From Candidatus Schekmanbacteria bacterium (GTDB lineage: Bacteria > CSSED10-310 > JACPHN01), in contig JACPHN010000198.1 of the NCBI GenBank assembly GCA_016188575.1, positions 1 to 29,181 of the forward strand: a stretch of 29,181 bases of DNA, written 5' to 3'. The position numbers and the translations under genes are program-made. A model generated the notes under the pieces. The model was not told the DNA's origin. It did not search any database and saw nothing but the letters and a program-made list of their open reading frames with translations. This document shows, piece by piece, positions 15,160-23,500 of the stretch (the first letter of the stretch is position 1; every line of letters begins with the position of its first letter).

Positions 15160-16710
15160 ATGCTCTCGGAACAGGCTGCGGGCATTCCCGCCAATTTTCG
15201 CATCGGCGTCGCTACGGCGGGGTATCAGGTCGAAGGCGGTTTCAACGCACCGGGGCAGCCCGCGAACAACTGGTGCCAGCATGAAGCGAGCGGCCGCGGT
15301 GCGGTGACCGGGAGCGGCTCCAACTTCTGGGAATACTGGCCGGAGGATTGTGCGCGCGCTGCCGCCCTGGGCGCGAACGCCTTTCGCATGGGGATCGAGT
15401 GGGCGCGCGTCCAGCCGCGCCCGGAAGTTTCCCCGGCCGCCCCTCCCGCATTCGACGCCGCGGCGTTCGATCGCTACGCCGAGATCCTCGGCCACGTCGC
15501 GCGCCTGGGCATGGAACCACTGGTCACGCTGTTTCACTGGGTACATCCTGCCTGGGCAGGAGCCGACCTGTGGCTCCGCAGCGACGCCGTTGAAGAGCTC
15601 TTCGTTCCCTACGTGCGCACCACCGTCCGCGAGCTTGGCAAGCGACTGGTGCAGCGCGGTCTGGAACCCGTCGCCTACTTCATCACGATTAACGAGCCCG
15701 TGGTTGTACCTCTGGCGACGTACCTCCTTGGCGCCTTCCCGCGCGGCGGGGCGAAGCTCGGTGCCGCCAACGCCCGGCAAGCGCTCGACAGCCTGCTGCT
15801 CGCTCACTGTCGCGCCTACGAGACCGTGCACGAGGTGTATCGCGAGGAGGGTTGGCGGCGGCCCGTGGTGACGACCAACATTCTCGCGTTTTGCAGCTAC
15901 GACATCGATCGAGCGCTTGTGGACCTGTGCCTCGCCGGAGATGCGGTAACGCGGTTCGGCGATGTGCCCGGACTGCTGGCGGCGGAGCGGGCGGTGCAGG
16001 GCGCCGTGCTGCGCGCCCGGGTGGACAATCGGTCGCGCTGGCGGTGGGCGCTTGACGGCGCGGTTGCGCGGTTGCTGCGTTGGGTGCTGCGGGACGGCTC
16101 ATTTCCCCGTTTCCTGAGCCACATCGAGACACACTGGCCGGCGACGTACCTGGACGCGGTGTCGCTCGATTACTACGATCCCTTCATTGGCGACTACGTG
16201 GACCTCAACCCGCCGCGCGTGAATCGGTATCCATGGGAGTGGAGAGCGGTTCCAGGCGGGCTCCCGGCATTCCTCGAGCTCTATCACCGCAGTGCCCGAG
16301 GGCGGGACATCGACATCCTTGAAAACGGTATGGCAAAGCGCGCTACTGAGGTCGGGGGAGGGTTACACGCCCTGCCACGGGGAGATGGGTTGCGCCGGCG
16401 CCAAGCGCTTGCCGCAGCGTTGCATCACTGCCTGGTGGCACTGGACCGCGGCGTGCGGCTAAGGTCCTACCTGTACTGGTCGCTGATCGACAACTACGAA
16501 TGGGGGAGCTTTGAGCCCCGCTTTGGTCTGCACGGCGTGTGCTACGCCGATGGCGCTCGGCGGATGCCCACCGATGCTGGCGGAGAAGAAGTCGCCTCGC
16601 TCTTTCGAGAGGCAGCGCTGGCGCTCCGCGCGGCGGATCGGTCGCGACTCGAGAAAGTGCTTGGCGAAGCCTGCCAGGGGGACGGAGCTCCGAGGAGGTG
16701 GCGGCAATGA
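15160..16710 (+). CDS. Glycoside hydrolase family 1 (beta-glucosidase-like)
   Basis: A 516-residue protein without a signal peptide, so cytoplasmic. ATG 15160 follows AAGGA (15148-15152) by seven bases. GH1 landmarks in order are ATAGYQVEGG (residues 18-27), LFHW (124-127), the acid/base glutamate in TINEP (Glu179), the nucleophile in ILENG (Glu388), and the C-terminal YWSLIDNYEWGSFEPRFG. Both catalytic glutamates are present, so it should be an active retaining beta-glycosidase. Departures are WVHPAW in place of the usual HWDLPQ, and insertion-rich sequence around 195-320. Substrate (glucoside, galactoside or other) cannot be told from sequence. Its stop overlaps the start of a secreted Cys-rich protein, an unusual partner for a cytosolic sugar hydrolase. 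Confidence 0.92.
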   Translation: MLSEQAAGIPANFRIGVATAGYQVEGGFNAPGQPANNWCQHEASGRGAVTGSGSNFWEYWPEDCARAAALGANAFRMGIEWARVQPRPEVSPAAPPAFDAAAFDRYAEILGHVARLGMEPLVTLFHWVHPAWAGADLWLRSDAVEELFVPYVRTTVRELGKRLVQRGLEPVAYFITINEPVVVPLATYLLGAFPRGGAKLGAANARQALDSLLLAHCRAYETVHEVYREEGWRRPVVTTNILAFCSYDIDRALVDLCLAGDAVTRFGDVPGLLAAERAVQGAVLRARVDNRSRWRWALDGAVARLLRWVLRDGSFPRFLSHIETHWPATYLDAVSLDYYDPFIGDYVDLNPPRVNRYPWEWRAVPGGLPAFLELYHRSARGRDIDILENGMAKRATEVGGGLHALPRGDGLRRRQALAAALHHCLVALDRGVRLRSYLYWSLIDNYEWGSFEPRFGLHGVCYADGARRMPTDAGGEEVASLFREAALALRAADRSRLEKVLGEACQGDGAPRRWRQ

Positions 16711-17714
16711 TGGCAGCAGACGGCGCGGCGCGCGTTGGGCGACTCCTTGGGATGATGGCCGCGGCGCTGGTGGCGGTGGCGTGCTCGATTGGCGGCGCGA
16801 CGGCGGATAGCGGCCGGGGGTTCACCTTTCTTGGACGCCTCGCGCGGTTCGGCGAGCCGCTCTCGGGGCTGTGTGACCTGAAGTTCTCGCTATACGATGC
16901 GGAAACCGATGGCCGGCAGCTCGGCGCTGCCGTGATGCGCGCGACGGTGCCGATCGAGCGCGGTCGCTTCCAGGTGGACCTGGATTTCGGCGCGGCGAGC
17001 TTCGAGCAGTCACCGCGCTGGCTTGAGATCGTCGCCGACTGCCCCGCCGGAGATGGAGCGCCGGTGACCCTCAGTCCGCGGCAGCGAGTGGACTATGCAG
17101 CCCCCACTCCATTACAGCTTCTCGAAGGCACCGCCGTCTTCTCGCCCCCGCGCCGAGGAGAGTGCGCTCGCGACAGCGATTGCCCCGCAGGCACTTGCGT
17201 GCGCATCCCGGATGACCCCGGTGGTTGGCATACGTGCTCGACGTTTATCGCCAAGGAGCTGGCGGCGTGCCCTCCGGACACCGCGAGCAGCGGGTGTTGC
17301 CAAAGCCGCGACTGCTCCTCAGGCACCAACGGCGGCTGCTTCCCCGCCGCGATGTGGCACTGTGGTGGTGCCGCGCCGCCAGTACACAGCCGCTGTGTGT
17401 ACGATGAGTGCTCGCGGGACTCCGACTGCGTGGAAAAAGACCAGGGGCTGTGCGTCGTTGCGGGCGCTTTCGGCGAGGTGCGCAACCGCTGTGTGTATGG
17501 CCAGTGCCGGCTCGACAGCGATTGCCGCGAGCAGCCGGAGGGCAGTTGCCGGCCGTTTTTAGCCCCCTGCAATCATCGCCTCGTCGGTTTTCACTGCACG
17601 TATCCCGACTCCGCGTGCCGCGAGGATGCCGACTGTGCGAAGGCCGGCGCCGACTACTGTGCGCCCGGGGAAAACGGCGCCCCGGAGTGCCGGACTTTTC
17701 ATCCACCGCTGTAG
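16707..17714 (+). CDS. Secreted Cys-rich protein with DSDC repeats
   Basis: A 335-residue protein whose ATG overlaps the GH1 stop (ATGA at 16707-16710); GAGGAGG at 16692-16698 is well placed. A signal peptide ends near residue 35 (GGATADS); a lipobox-like AVAC at about residue 26 is possible but not canonical. Residues about 40-135 match a domain often seen at the start of secreted deltaproteobacterial and planctomycete proteins: FTFLGRL, then CDLKFSLYDAETDG, GRFQVDLDFGAASFEQ, RWLEIVADCPAGDG and LSPRQ. Residues 145-335 hold more than 20 cysteines in repeats of the form C-x-x-DSDC-x(4-6)-G-x-C, with DSDC three times and DADC once. These repeats are typical of myxobacteria-like secretomes and are probably disulfide-stabilised and possibly calcium-binding. 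Function is unknown. Confidence 0.82.
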   Translation: MMAADGAARVGRLLGMMAAALVAVACSIGGATADSGRGFTFLGRLARFGEPLSGLCDLKFSLYDAETDGRQLGAAVMRATVPIERGRFQVDLDFGAASFEQSPRWLEIVADCPAGDGAPVTLSPRQRVDYAAPTPLQLLEGTAVFSPPRRGECARDSDCPAGTCVRIPDDPGGWHTCSTFIAKELAACPPDTASSGCCQSRDCSSGTNGGCFPAAMWHCGGAAPPVHSRCVYDECSRDSDCVEKDQGLCVVAGAFGEVRNRCVYGQCRLDSDCREQPEGSCRPFLAPCNHRLVGFHCTYPDSACREDADCAKAGADYCAPGENGAPECRTFHPPL

Positions 17715-17736
17715 CGGCCGCCCGCGGCGCGGCGGT

Positions 17737-18216
17737 CTACCGCGCTGCCAGCTCGCGCACAGCTTCGAGGACCTGCGCGTCGTGGCCGTCGACAGCAACG
17801 TGCTTCCACACTCTCGCGACGACCCCAGCGTGGTCGATGAGGTAAGTAGACCGCTGAATCCCCATGTTCGTCTTGCCGTACATGGTTTTTTCCCGCCAGG
17901 CGCCGAAGAGCTCGGCGACTTCGTGCTGCGGGTCGGCGAGAAGCGCGAAGCTGAGCTGATACTTGTCCCTGAAGCGGCGGTGGCTTGCAGCGCTGTCCGG
18001 GCTGACTCCGAGCACGATCGCACCGTGAGCCGCAAGCTCGGCGTTCCCATCGCGAAAAGCGCACGCTTCGCGGGTACATCCCGGAGTATCGTCCCTGGGG
18101 TAGAAGTAGAGCACGACGGTCTGTCCGCGCAGCTCCGACAAGCGAATCCGAGAACCATCGTGAGTTTCGGCGGAAAAATCCGGTGCCGCCACACCGGGTT
18201 CGATCCAGTCGCCCAT
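17737..18216 (-). CDS. bcp: Thioredoxin-dependent peroxiredoxin, Bcp/PrxQ type
   Basis: A 159-residue cytoplasmic protein; ATG 18216 has GGGAG seven bases upstream. The frame extends 41 codons further upstream, but that part is unlike the family and lies over the promoter. The Prx fold begins at DWIEPGVAAPDFS. The peroxidatic Cys47 lies in YPRDDTPGCTREAC and the second Cys52 five residues on, the atypical 2-Cys pattern of Bcp. GVSPDSAASHRRFRDKY and the later STYLIDHAGVVARVW are also standard. It reduces hydrogen and lipid peroxides using thioredoxin. It converges with the Cys-rich gene, with only 22 bases between the two stops. Confidence 0.93.
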   Translation of the reverse strand: MGDWIEPGVAAPDFSAETHDGSRIRLSELRGQTVVLYFYPRDDTPGCTREACAFRDGNAELAAHGAIVLGVSPDSAASHRRFRDKYQLSFALLADPQHEVAELFGAWREKTMYGKTNMGIQRSTYLIDHAGVVARVWKHVAVDGHDAQVLEAVRELAAR

Positions 18217-18314
18217 GGCAATTCTCCCGGGACGATGTTTGTGCTCCTCATGATCGAGCCGACGGCCCGGCGCGCGGATGCCCACCAGGCCGGTCGTCGA
18301 GAGGATCGCCGGCA

Positions 18315-18343
18315 ATCCTATCACCTGCGCTACCGGCAATCAA
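18315..18343 (-). promoter_or_regulatory. Promoter for bcp
   Basis: On the minus strand TTGATT (complement of 18338-18343) and TAGGAT (complement of 18315-18320) are 17 bases apart. A TG is correctly placed one base before the -10 hexamer, making it an extended -10. The leader would be about 90 bases. It begins just beyond the terminator hairpin of the upstream protease gene. Confidence 0.45.
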
Positions 18344-18349
18344 CGGAAA

Positions 18350-18392
18350 CGCCGGGTGATGCCGCGGGGGTTGTTCCCGCTATCACCCGGCG
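18350..18392 (-). terminator. Long terminator hairpin after the metzincin gene
   Basis: CGCCGGGTGAT (18350-18360) pairs perfectly with ATCACCCGGCG (18382-18392). Inside it, GCGGG (18364-18368) pairs with CCCGC (18376-18380). The structure lies 20 bases after the protease stop in the direction of transcription. On the minus strand it is followed by GTTTCCGTT, a weak T-rich tail. It separates the protease unit from the bcp promoter. Confidence 0.6.
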
Positions 18393-18412
18393 GGTCTGAG
18401 ATAGGCCAGGAG

Positions 18413-19561
18413 CTATGAGCAGCTCGACTTGATCGTGAGCTGGCCCGTGAGCGGAATCCAGTTGTTCTGCGCGCTCTCCTCGGACCAGCCGTTGGTCTGC
18501 GTCGCGTTGACGATGGGCCAGTATTTGGCACCGGCGGTCACGCCGCTCGGCACGGTGAAGTAGGCGTTGAAGGCGGAGGACGCGCCGCTACCTGTAGTAA
18601 CGCTCCAGGTGTAGCCCGCCTTCAGATCGGAAGAGGTCGACAGATTCGCGTCAGCCGAAAAATACACATTGGCCTTCACGTTAGCGCTGGCGTTGCTGTA
18701 ATTCGCGACCATGAACCGCGTGTACACGAGATCGCCGGGGCAGACTGAGGTGGTGTAGCTCGTCGCACAGTAGCTGGAAAACGGGTCGCTGGAGAAGCCA
18801 CTGCCCGCAGCCGGCTTGCAGAAGTATTTCTGATACGCAGCGCCAGTGCTGGATATGTCGTCGTTATCCTGCATGGTATTGAGAGCGGCGATGTCGTACT
18901 CGGTCGCGGATCCAGGATACACGGCCCGGAGCCCGAGGCGATCGTTCGGTAGCGGGTCGATCATGTTGGCCGCATAGTACGTGTTTGCCCACGGGCGGTT
19001 ACCATAGTTCTGGAAGCTATAGTTGTCGTCCTCATGCGTAAAGCCGGCCAGATGGAACATCTCATGCAGAGCGGTCGGGCGGATATACGAGCCGCTAGCG
19101 GTCCAGTAGTTGCTGCCGTAATCCGCCGGCACGCCGCTTCGCCAGCTTTCGGCGGAATCGAAGTAGATGTCGGCTTCTTGCAGACTGCAGCCAAGAGCCC
19201 ACCAACTCGTTGTCGCCAACGTATTTCCACTGTCATCGATCGACGTCAGATAGATTTCGTTGGCGTAGTTGCCAAGACCGACCGTGTCGTTATCGGTTGC
19301 GGCAACAAAATCCAGCCAGGTGCCGCCAACGCTGTTGATGCGCTGCAGCGGTTCGTTGATGGCGTCGTACCAATCGCCGCTCGGGAAGCTGATGGGCGAG
19401 ATGTACACGGTTTCATCGCTCCCCCATGAAACACCGGAGGAGCAACCCCAGTAGGTGTTGCGCACATAGGCGCTTGCGGGCGAGCCGGCGCTGGCGAGAG
19501 CAGCCCAGCAGGTCATTAGGGTGACGATCCGAGAAGTGAGGTTCAAAGCGCGGGATTTCAT
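18413..19561 (-). CDS. Secreted metzincin (matrixin-like) metalloprotease
   Basis: A 382-residue protein. ATG 19561 is chosen, eight bases after AAGGA; a TTG two codons upstream is too close to it. A signal peptide covers residues 1-32 (cleavage near ASAYV). The catalytic domain (about 33-220) has the zinc motif HEMFHLAGFTH (His166, Glu167, His170, His176), i.e. HExxHxxGxxH. A Met-turn follows at AANMID (Met200) and then the matrixin-like LGLRAVYP. Residues about 255-382 form a beta-rich domain (VCPGDLVYTRFMVANYSNAS onward, with TVPSGVTAGAKYWPIVNATQ) resembling CARDB-type adhesion modules. It is predicted to be an exported endopeptidase, active without an obvious Cys-switch propeptide. It follows a secreted protein gene by 44 bases and is probably co-transcribed with it. 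Confidence 0.9.
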   Translation of the reverse strand: MKSRALNLTSRIVTLMTCWAALASAGSPASAYVRNTYWGCSSGVSWGSDETVYISPISFPSGDWYDAINEPLQRINSVGGTWLDFVAATDNDTVGLGNYANEIYLTSIDDSGNTLATTSWWALGCSLQEADIYFDSAESWRSGVPADYGSNYWTASGSYIRPTALHEMFHLAGFTHEDDNYSFQNYGNRPWANTYYAANMIDPLPNDRLGLRAVYPGSATEYDIAALNTMQDNDDISSTGAAYQKYFCKPAAGSGFSSDPFSSYCATSYTTSVCPGDLVYTRFMVANYSNASANVKANVYFSADANLSTSSDLKAGYTWSVTTGSGASSAFNAYFTVPSGVTAGAKYWPIVNATQTNGWSEESAQNNWIPLTGQLTIKSSCS

Positions 19562-19605
19562 TTTCAAATTCCTTGGAGCGAAGCTGTGTCTCTTGTCAGG
19601 CGCGA

Positions 19606-20412
19606 CTAGCGGGCCGCGTCGGCGCGGTTCAGGCGGGCGATGAAGTTTTCGTACAGGCTGCGGAAGGATTCCTGGTCGCCACTGATGGTCTGGGCAGGGG
19701 CGAGCTCCGTGGCGCTCCGGCGAACAGCCGCGATATGCGCATCGAGCTCCTCGACCGAAACCATTGCGTTGCGCATCTCGCGGAGGCGGGTCGGGTCCGT
19801 AATGCGCTGCTGGGTCTCCGAATCGACCAAAGCGTTGCAGCTACTGGCCACCATTGGGCTCGGTACGCAGCGAGCTCCGGCCAACGTGCCCACCGCGCCG
19901 TCCGGCTTCTTTGCGAGCGGCGTGAGCTGATGCGACATGACTCTGTTGCCGGCACCCGGAACGTCGAGAATACGCAGAGCTCCGCGGTCACCATACAAGG
20001 CGCCGTAGAGCGGCGTAATCTGATCGTTGGCGAAGACGGCCACCACATCGCCTTCCGTGTAGGAGGGCACCCCGGATACGCCGAACCACATCCCCGACTC
20101 GGGATCAAGACCGCCCGCCTGGAACAGGGTCACTTCAGCGCCGTCGCGGGTGCCGGCGTAGGCGCGCGTCACGGAAAAAGTGAGCTCCGTGTACGGGATG
20201 GCGCGCTCGGCTCCCGGGACCGCGACCGCGTGGTAGGCGATGGTGGAGACCACGCCTCGGAAGGCCAGTCTCGACGTGCGGACGAGCTCGTCGAAGGAGG
20301 GAGCAGTCTTCCATGTGGTTGCTTCTGCGAGCGCCGAGCACAGCAGGAGGAAGGTGAAGAGAGTCACCGAGAAAAGGCGACCGGAAGCAGGCGACGAGGC
20401 GGGGGATTTCAT
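19606..20412 (-). CDS. Secreted protein of unknown family, paired with metzincin
   Basis: A 268-residue protein. ATG 20412 has GGAG seven bases upstream; an earlier in-frame ATG at 20451 has none. The signal peptide spans residues 1-31 (LFTFLLLCSALAEA). The mature part starts TWKTAPSFDELVRTSRLAFRG and continues with a strand-rich region (YTELTFSVTRAYAG, EVTLFQAGGLDPESG, VVAVFANDQITPLYGALYG). The C-terminal third is helical. The pattern 'sFDELVr.S.lvfrG.V...yTe.tf.V...y.G' recurs, as I remember it, in uncharacterised secreted proteins of deltaproteobacteria, often close to matrixin-like proteases. No catalytic motif is visible. Co-transcription with the protease suggests a substrate, inhibitor or chaperone role, which is inference only. 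Confidence 0.78.
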   Translation of the reverse strand: MKSPASSPASGRLFSVTLFTFLLLCSALAEATTWKTAPSFDELVRTSRLAFRGVVSTIAYHAVAVPGAERAIPYTELTFSVTRAYAGTRDGAEVTLFQAGGLDPESGMWFGVSGVPSYTEGDVVAVFANDQITPLYGALYGDRGALRILDVPGAGNRVMSHQLTPLAKKPDGAVGTLAGARCVPSPMVASSCNALVDSETQQRITDPTRLREMRNAMVSVEELDAHIAAVRRSATELAPAQTISGDQESFRSLYENFIARLNRADAAR

Positions 20413-20598
20413 GTTTGGGCTCCGGGGAATGGGACGGTTGGGAGCATCCACTGAGAGTGGGTTGGGTTTCGCCGGTGGTCAATTGCAATCGATTGGCCAG
20501 GCCGCCCATCTCCGCGGAAGCCCGCCCCACCGCTCTTGGCCCCACGCCGCCCGCATGACCTTCCCGCTGTGAGCAAGATGTTGGCGAATCTTTGGCGA

Positions 20599-23500
20599 TC
20601 AGCGCCTCGGCGCACTCGTGCCGGCCGCTTCCGCGGCCTGGTCGACATCCTCGCGGCGCAAGCTCTCGAGTGCCGCGGCCAGCAGCTCCATTGCGATCGG
20701 TCCTGCCCGATGTCCGCCGAAGCCACCGTGTTCCAGCAGCACGGTCACCGCGACGCGCGGCGTCTCCACCGGTGCGAACGCCGTGAACCAGGCGTGCGAA
20801 GGGAGGCCCTCGACCTCCGCCGTTCCCGTCTTGGCGGCGAAGGGAAGCCACTGCGCTTCGTGTTTCGGACCCGCCAAGGAAAAGCGGGCGCCGACCTGGG
20901 CCGGACGCCTCGACAACACGCTCGGCGCCGCGGTCCCGCTTGCTGCGGCCGCCACCATGCCGCCGGCGACGCGGCGCGCGGCGAGCTTCGAAAGCACCCG
21001 CCCCAGAGCCTGCTCGTGCATCTCCAGATACGTTGCATCCGACCTTTCCAGGCGGCGCAGAAGCTGCGGAGCCACCAGCTCACCGCCTCTGGCGATGGTC
21101 GCGGTGACCAGCAGCATCTGCAGCGGGGTCACCTCCACCAGGGTCTGCCCTACGGCTGCGCGCGACAGTAGCAGGGGATGTTCGCGCAAATACGTGTCCT
21201 GCACGGGAGCGACGGTTCCCGTGTTCGCCCCTGCGCACGCCGGCAGCGCCGCGGAACCCGCGACACTGTGACACGTCGCGAAATGCGAGGGAACCGCTGC
21301 GAGATCGATTTCGCCGGGAAGCGGGAGCAGTGGGAAAGCGCGGCCAAAACCGAGCCTCCGCGCGATCCGCGTCAGCTCGTCGCCGATCACCACCCCCATG
21401 GTGGCGAAGTAGACATTGCACGATTGGGCCAGCGCCTCGCGAAGCGCGATCGCGCCGTGGCGAAACGAGTCGTTCCCGGCGGCAACCTGGTAGTCGCGAA
21501 TCCCTAGCGCAGGATCAGTCCCCTGGCACGAAACCGGTGAACGATCGGCCCCCACCTCGGCCGCCGCCGCCGCGGTCACCAGCTTGAAGACCGACCCCGG
21601 CGGATAGAGACCGTGAATGGCCCGGTTCTTCTTGAGCTGCAGCTCGGGGTCGCGAAACTGGCGGCCCCACGGTTCGCTCCCCGCTGCCGCCGGGTTGAAG
21701 GACGGGACGCTGGCGACGGCGAGCAGCTCCCCGGTGCGAACATCCATCACCAGCGCTGCAGCTCCGGCGTGGGGAGGTCGAGCCGGGTCATGGAGCTGGT
21801 TGAGCGCCTCGTCGAGCAACCGCATCGCGCGCGCCTGAAGCTCGGCATCAATCGTCAAGGTTACTTGATATGGAGCCCTTTGCCGGCGCGCCTGCGCAGG
21901 CGTTCCATCGCCGCGCACGCTGGCGGCAAGACGCCGCAGGCGCGACAGCACTGCTGTTACGGCGACGCGCGGCGGTAAGATTCCAGTCTCGATTCGTCGA
22001 ATCAGCGCCGGCAAGTCGTTTTCGAGGAAGAGCGGGGCGCCGAAGCGGCTGTGGCCGAGAACGGGGAAGAGACTCCACGCGAACGGGTACCGGCGGGTGT
22101 CGTGACTGTCCGTCACCGCAACGACGCGACCCCGGCGGTCCCGAACGGAAAACGCCGGCCGGGCGATGGTCCGTGGATTCGCTCTGCCCACCGCGGATGA
22201 AGCGAGCACGGGCTTTCCCTCGCGGACCTCGAACGCATCCGCCAGGGCGCGCAGCCGGCGCAGATCCGCCCGGACGAGCTGCCGTTGCCCCGCGGGGAGG
22301 AGCTCCGCCACAGGCTCCATCTTGTCCGCATCGAACCGGACTCTACCGGCGCGAACGCTGTAGACGCCGCCATCGGCGAGAGCCTGCAGCGCCTCGGCGA
22401 GCGGGCGATCCTGGAATGGGCGCCGTGCAGTGCTTGCGGAGAGCAGCGTCATCTGTGCTCCAAGCCACAAGAAGCAAAGCGCAAGCATCGCGTGTGTCGC
22501 CAGGCGCGCATGCCTGAGCCGGCGGTTGACCTGGACCCACCGCTCCGGTTGCGCCTCCTCCCCACCGTGATACACAAACGAAAGCTGCACGAGCACCCCA
22601 ATGCAGTACATTGTGAGAATCGCCGTCATTCCACCGCGCGAGACAAACGGCAGCGGCACCCCGGTCAGCGGCAGCAGGCCGGTGCTGCCGGCGGCAATGA
22701 CGGCGACCTGTGCTGCCAACAACAGCGTCACCGACGTTGCCAGGTGCTTGCGAAAGGGTTCCACCTCGCGGACCGCGATGTCGAAGCCGCGGTGCAGCAT
22801 GCAGGCATACAACCCGAGCACGGCGCCCGCACCGACAAGCCCCAGCTCTTCGGCGATCGTGACGAGAGCAAAATCGGAGTCGGCGTTTGGCACCGTGTAG
22901 GGCATTCCGCGCGCCAGCCCCGCGCCCCACAGGCCGCCCTCGGCCAGCGACCACCTCGCCAGCGCCAGCGTCTCGCTGTGGGCGAATGGGTCCAGCCAGG
23001 AGGCCAGGCGATGGTAGGCTCGGAACGGCTGCTCCAGCCACAGCACCACGGCTCCCATGACCGGAGCGCCGACAACGACCAGCACGGGTAGGAGCAGGTC
23101 GCCGAGACCGACAACGGCGACGGCCACGAGCAGCGCGCCACACAGGAGAACAAATCCCACGTCGCCCGTCAGAAGCCCCGCGGCACCCACCGCGAGGAGC
23201 ACGAGCAAGTGGGGAATCGTCCCCGCCGGAGCGCAGCAATAGGTGTGCTGGCGCTGACCGTTGTCGGAATCGCGTCGCCGGCGCTGTTCGAGGTCGGCGA
23301 GGTAGTAGGCGGCGTAGTAGGCGAGCAGGACTTTGGCGATCTCCACGATCTGGACGTCTTTCCCGGCGATCGTCAAGCTGAGAACGGCGCCAAAACGCCT
23401 CGTGCCGGCGATCGCGGTGCCCAGAGTCAGCGCCACCGCCGCCGCCGCGAACAGGTGGTAGACGGCCACGTGGCCGATCCGTCTCCTGAAGAAAACCTGC

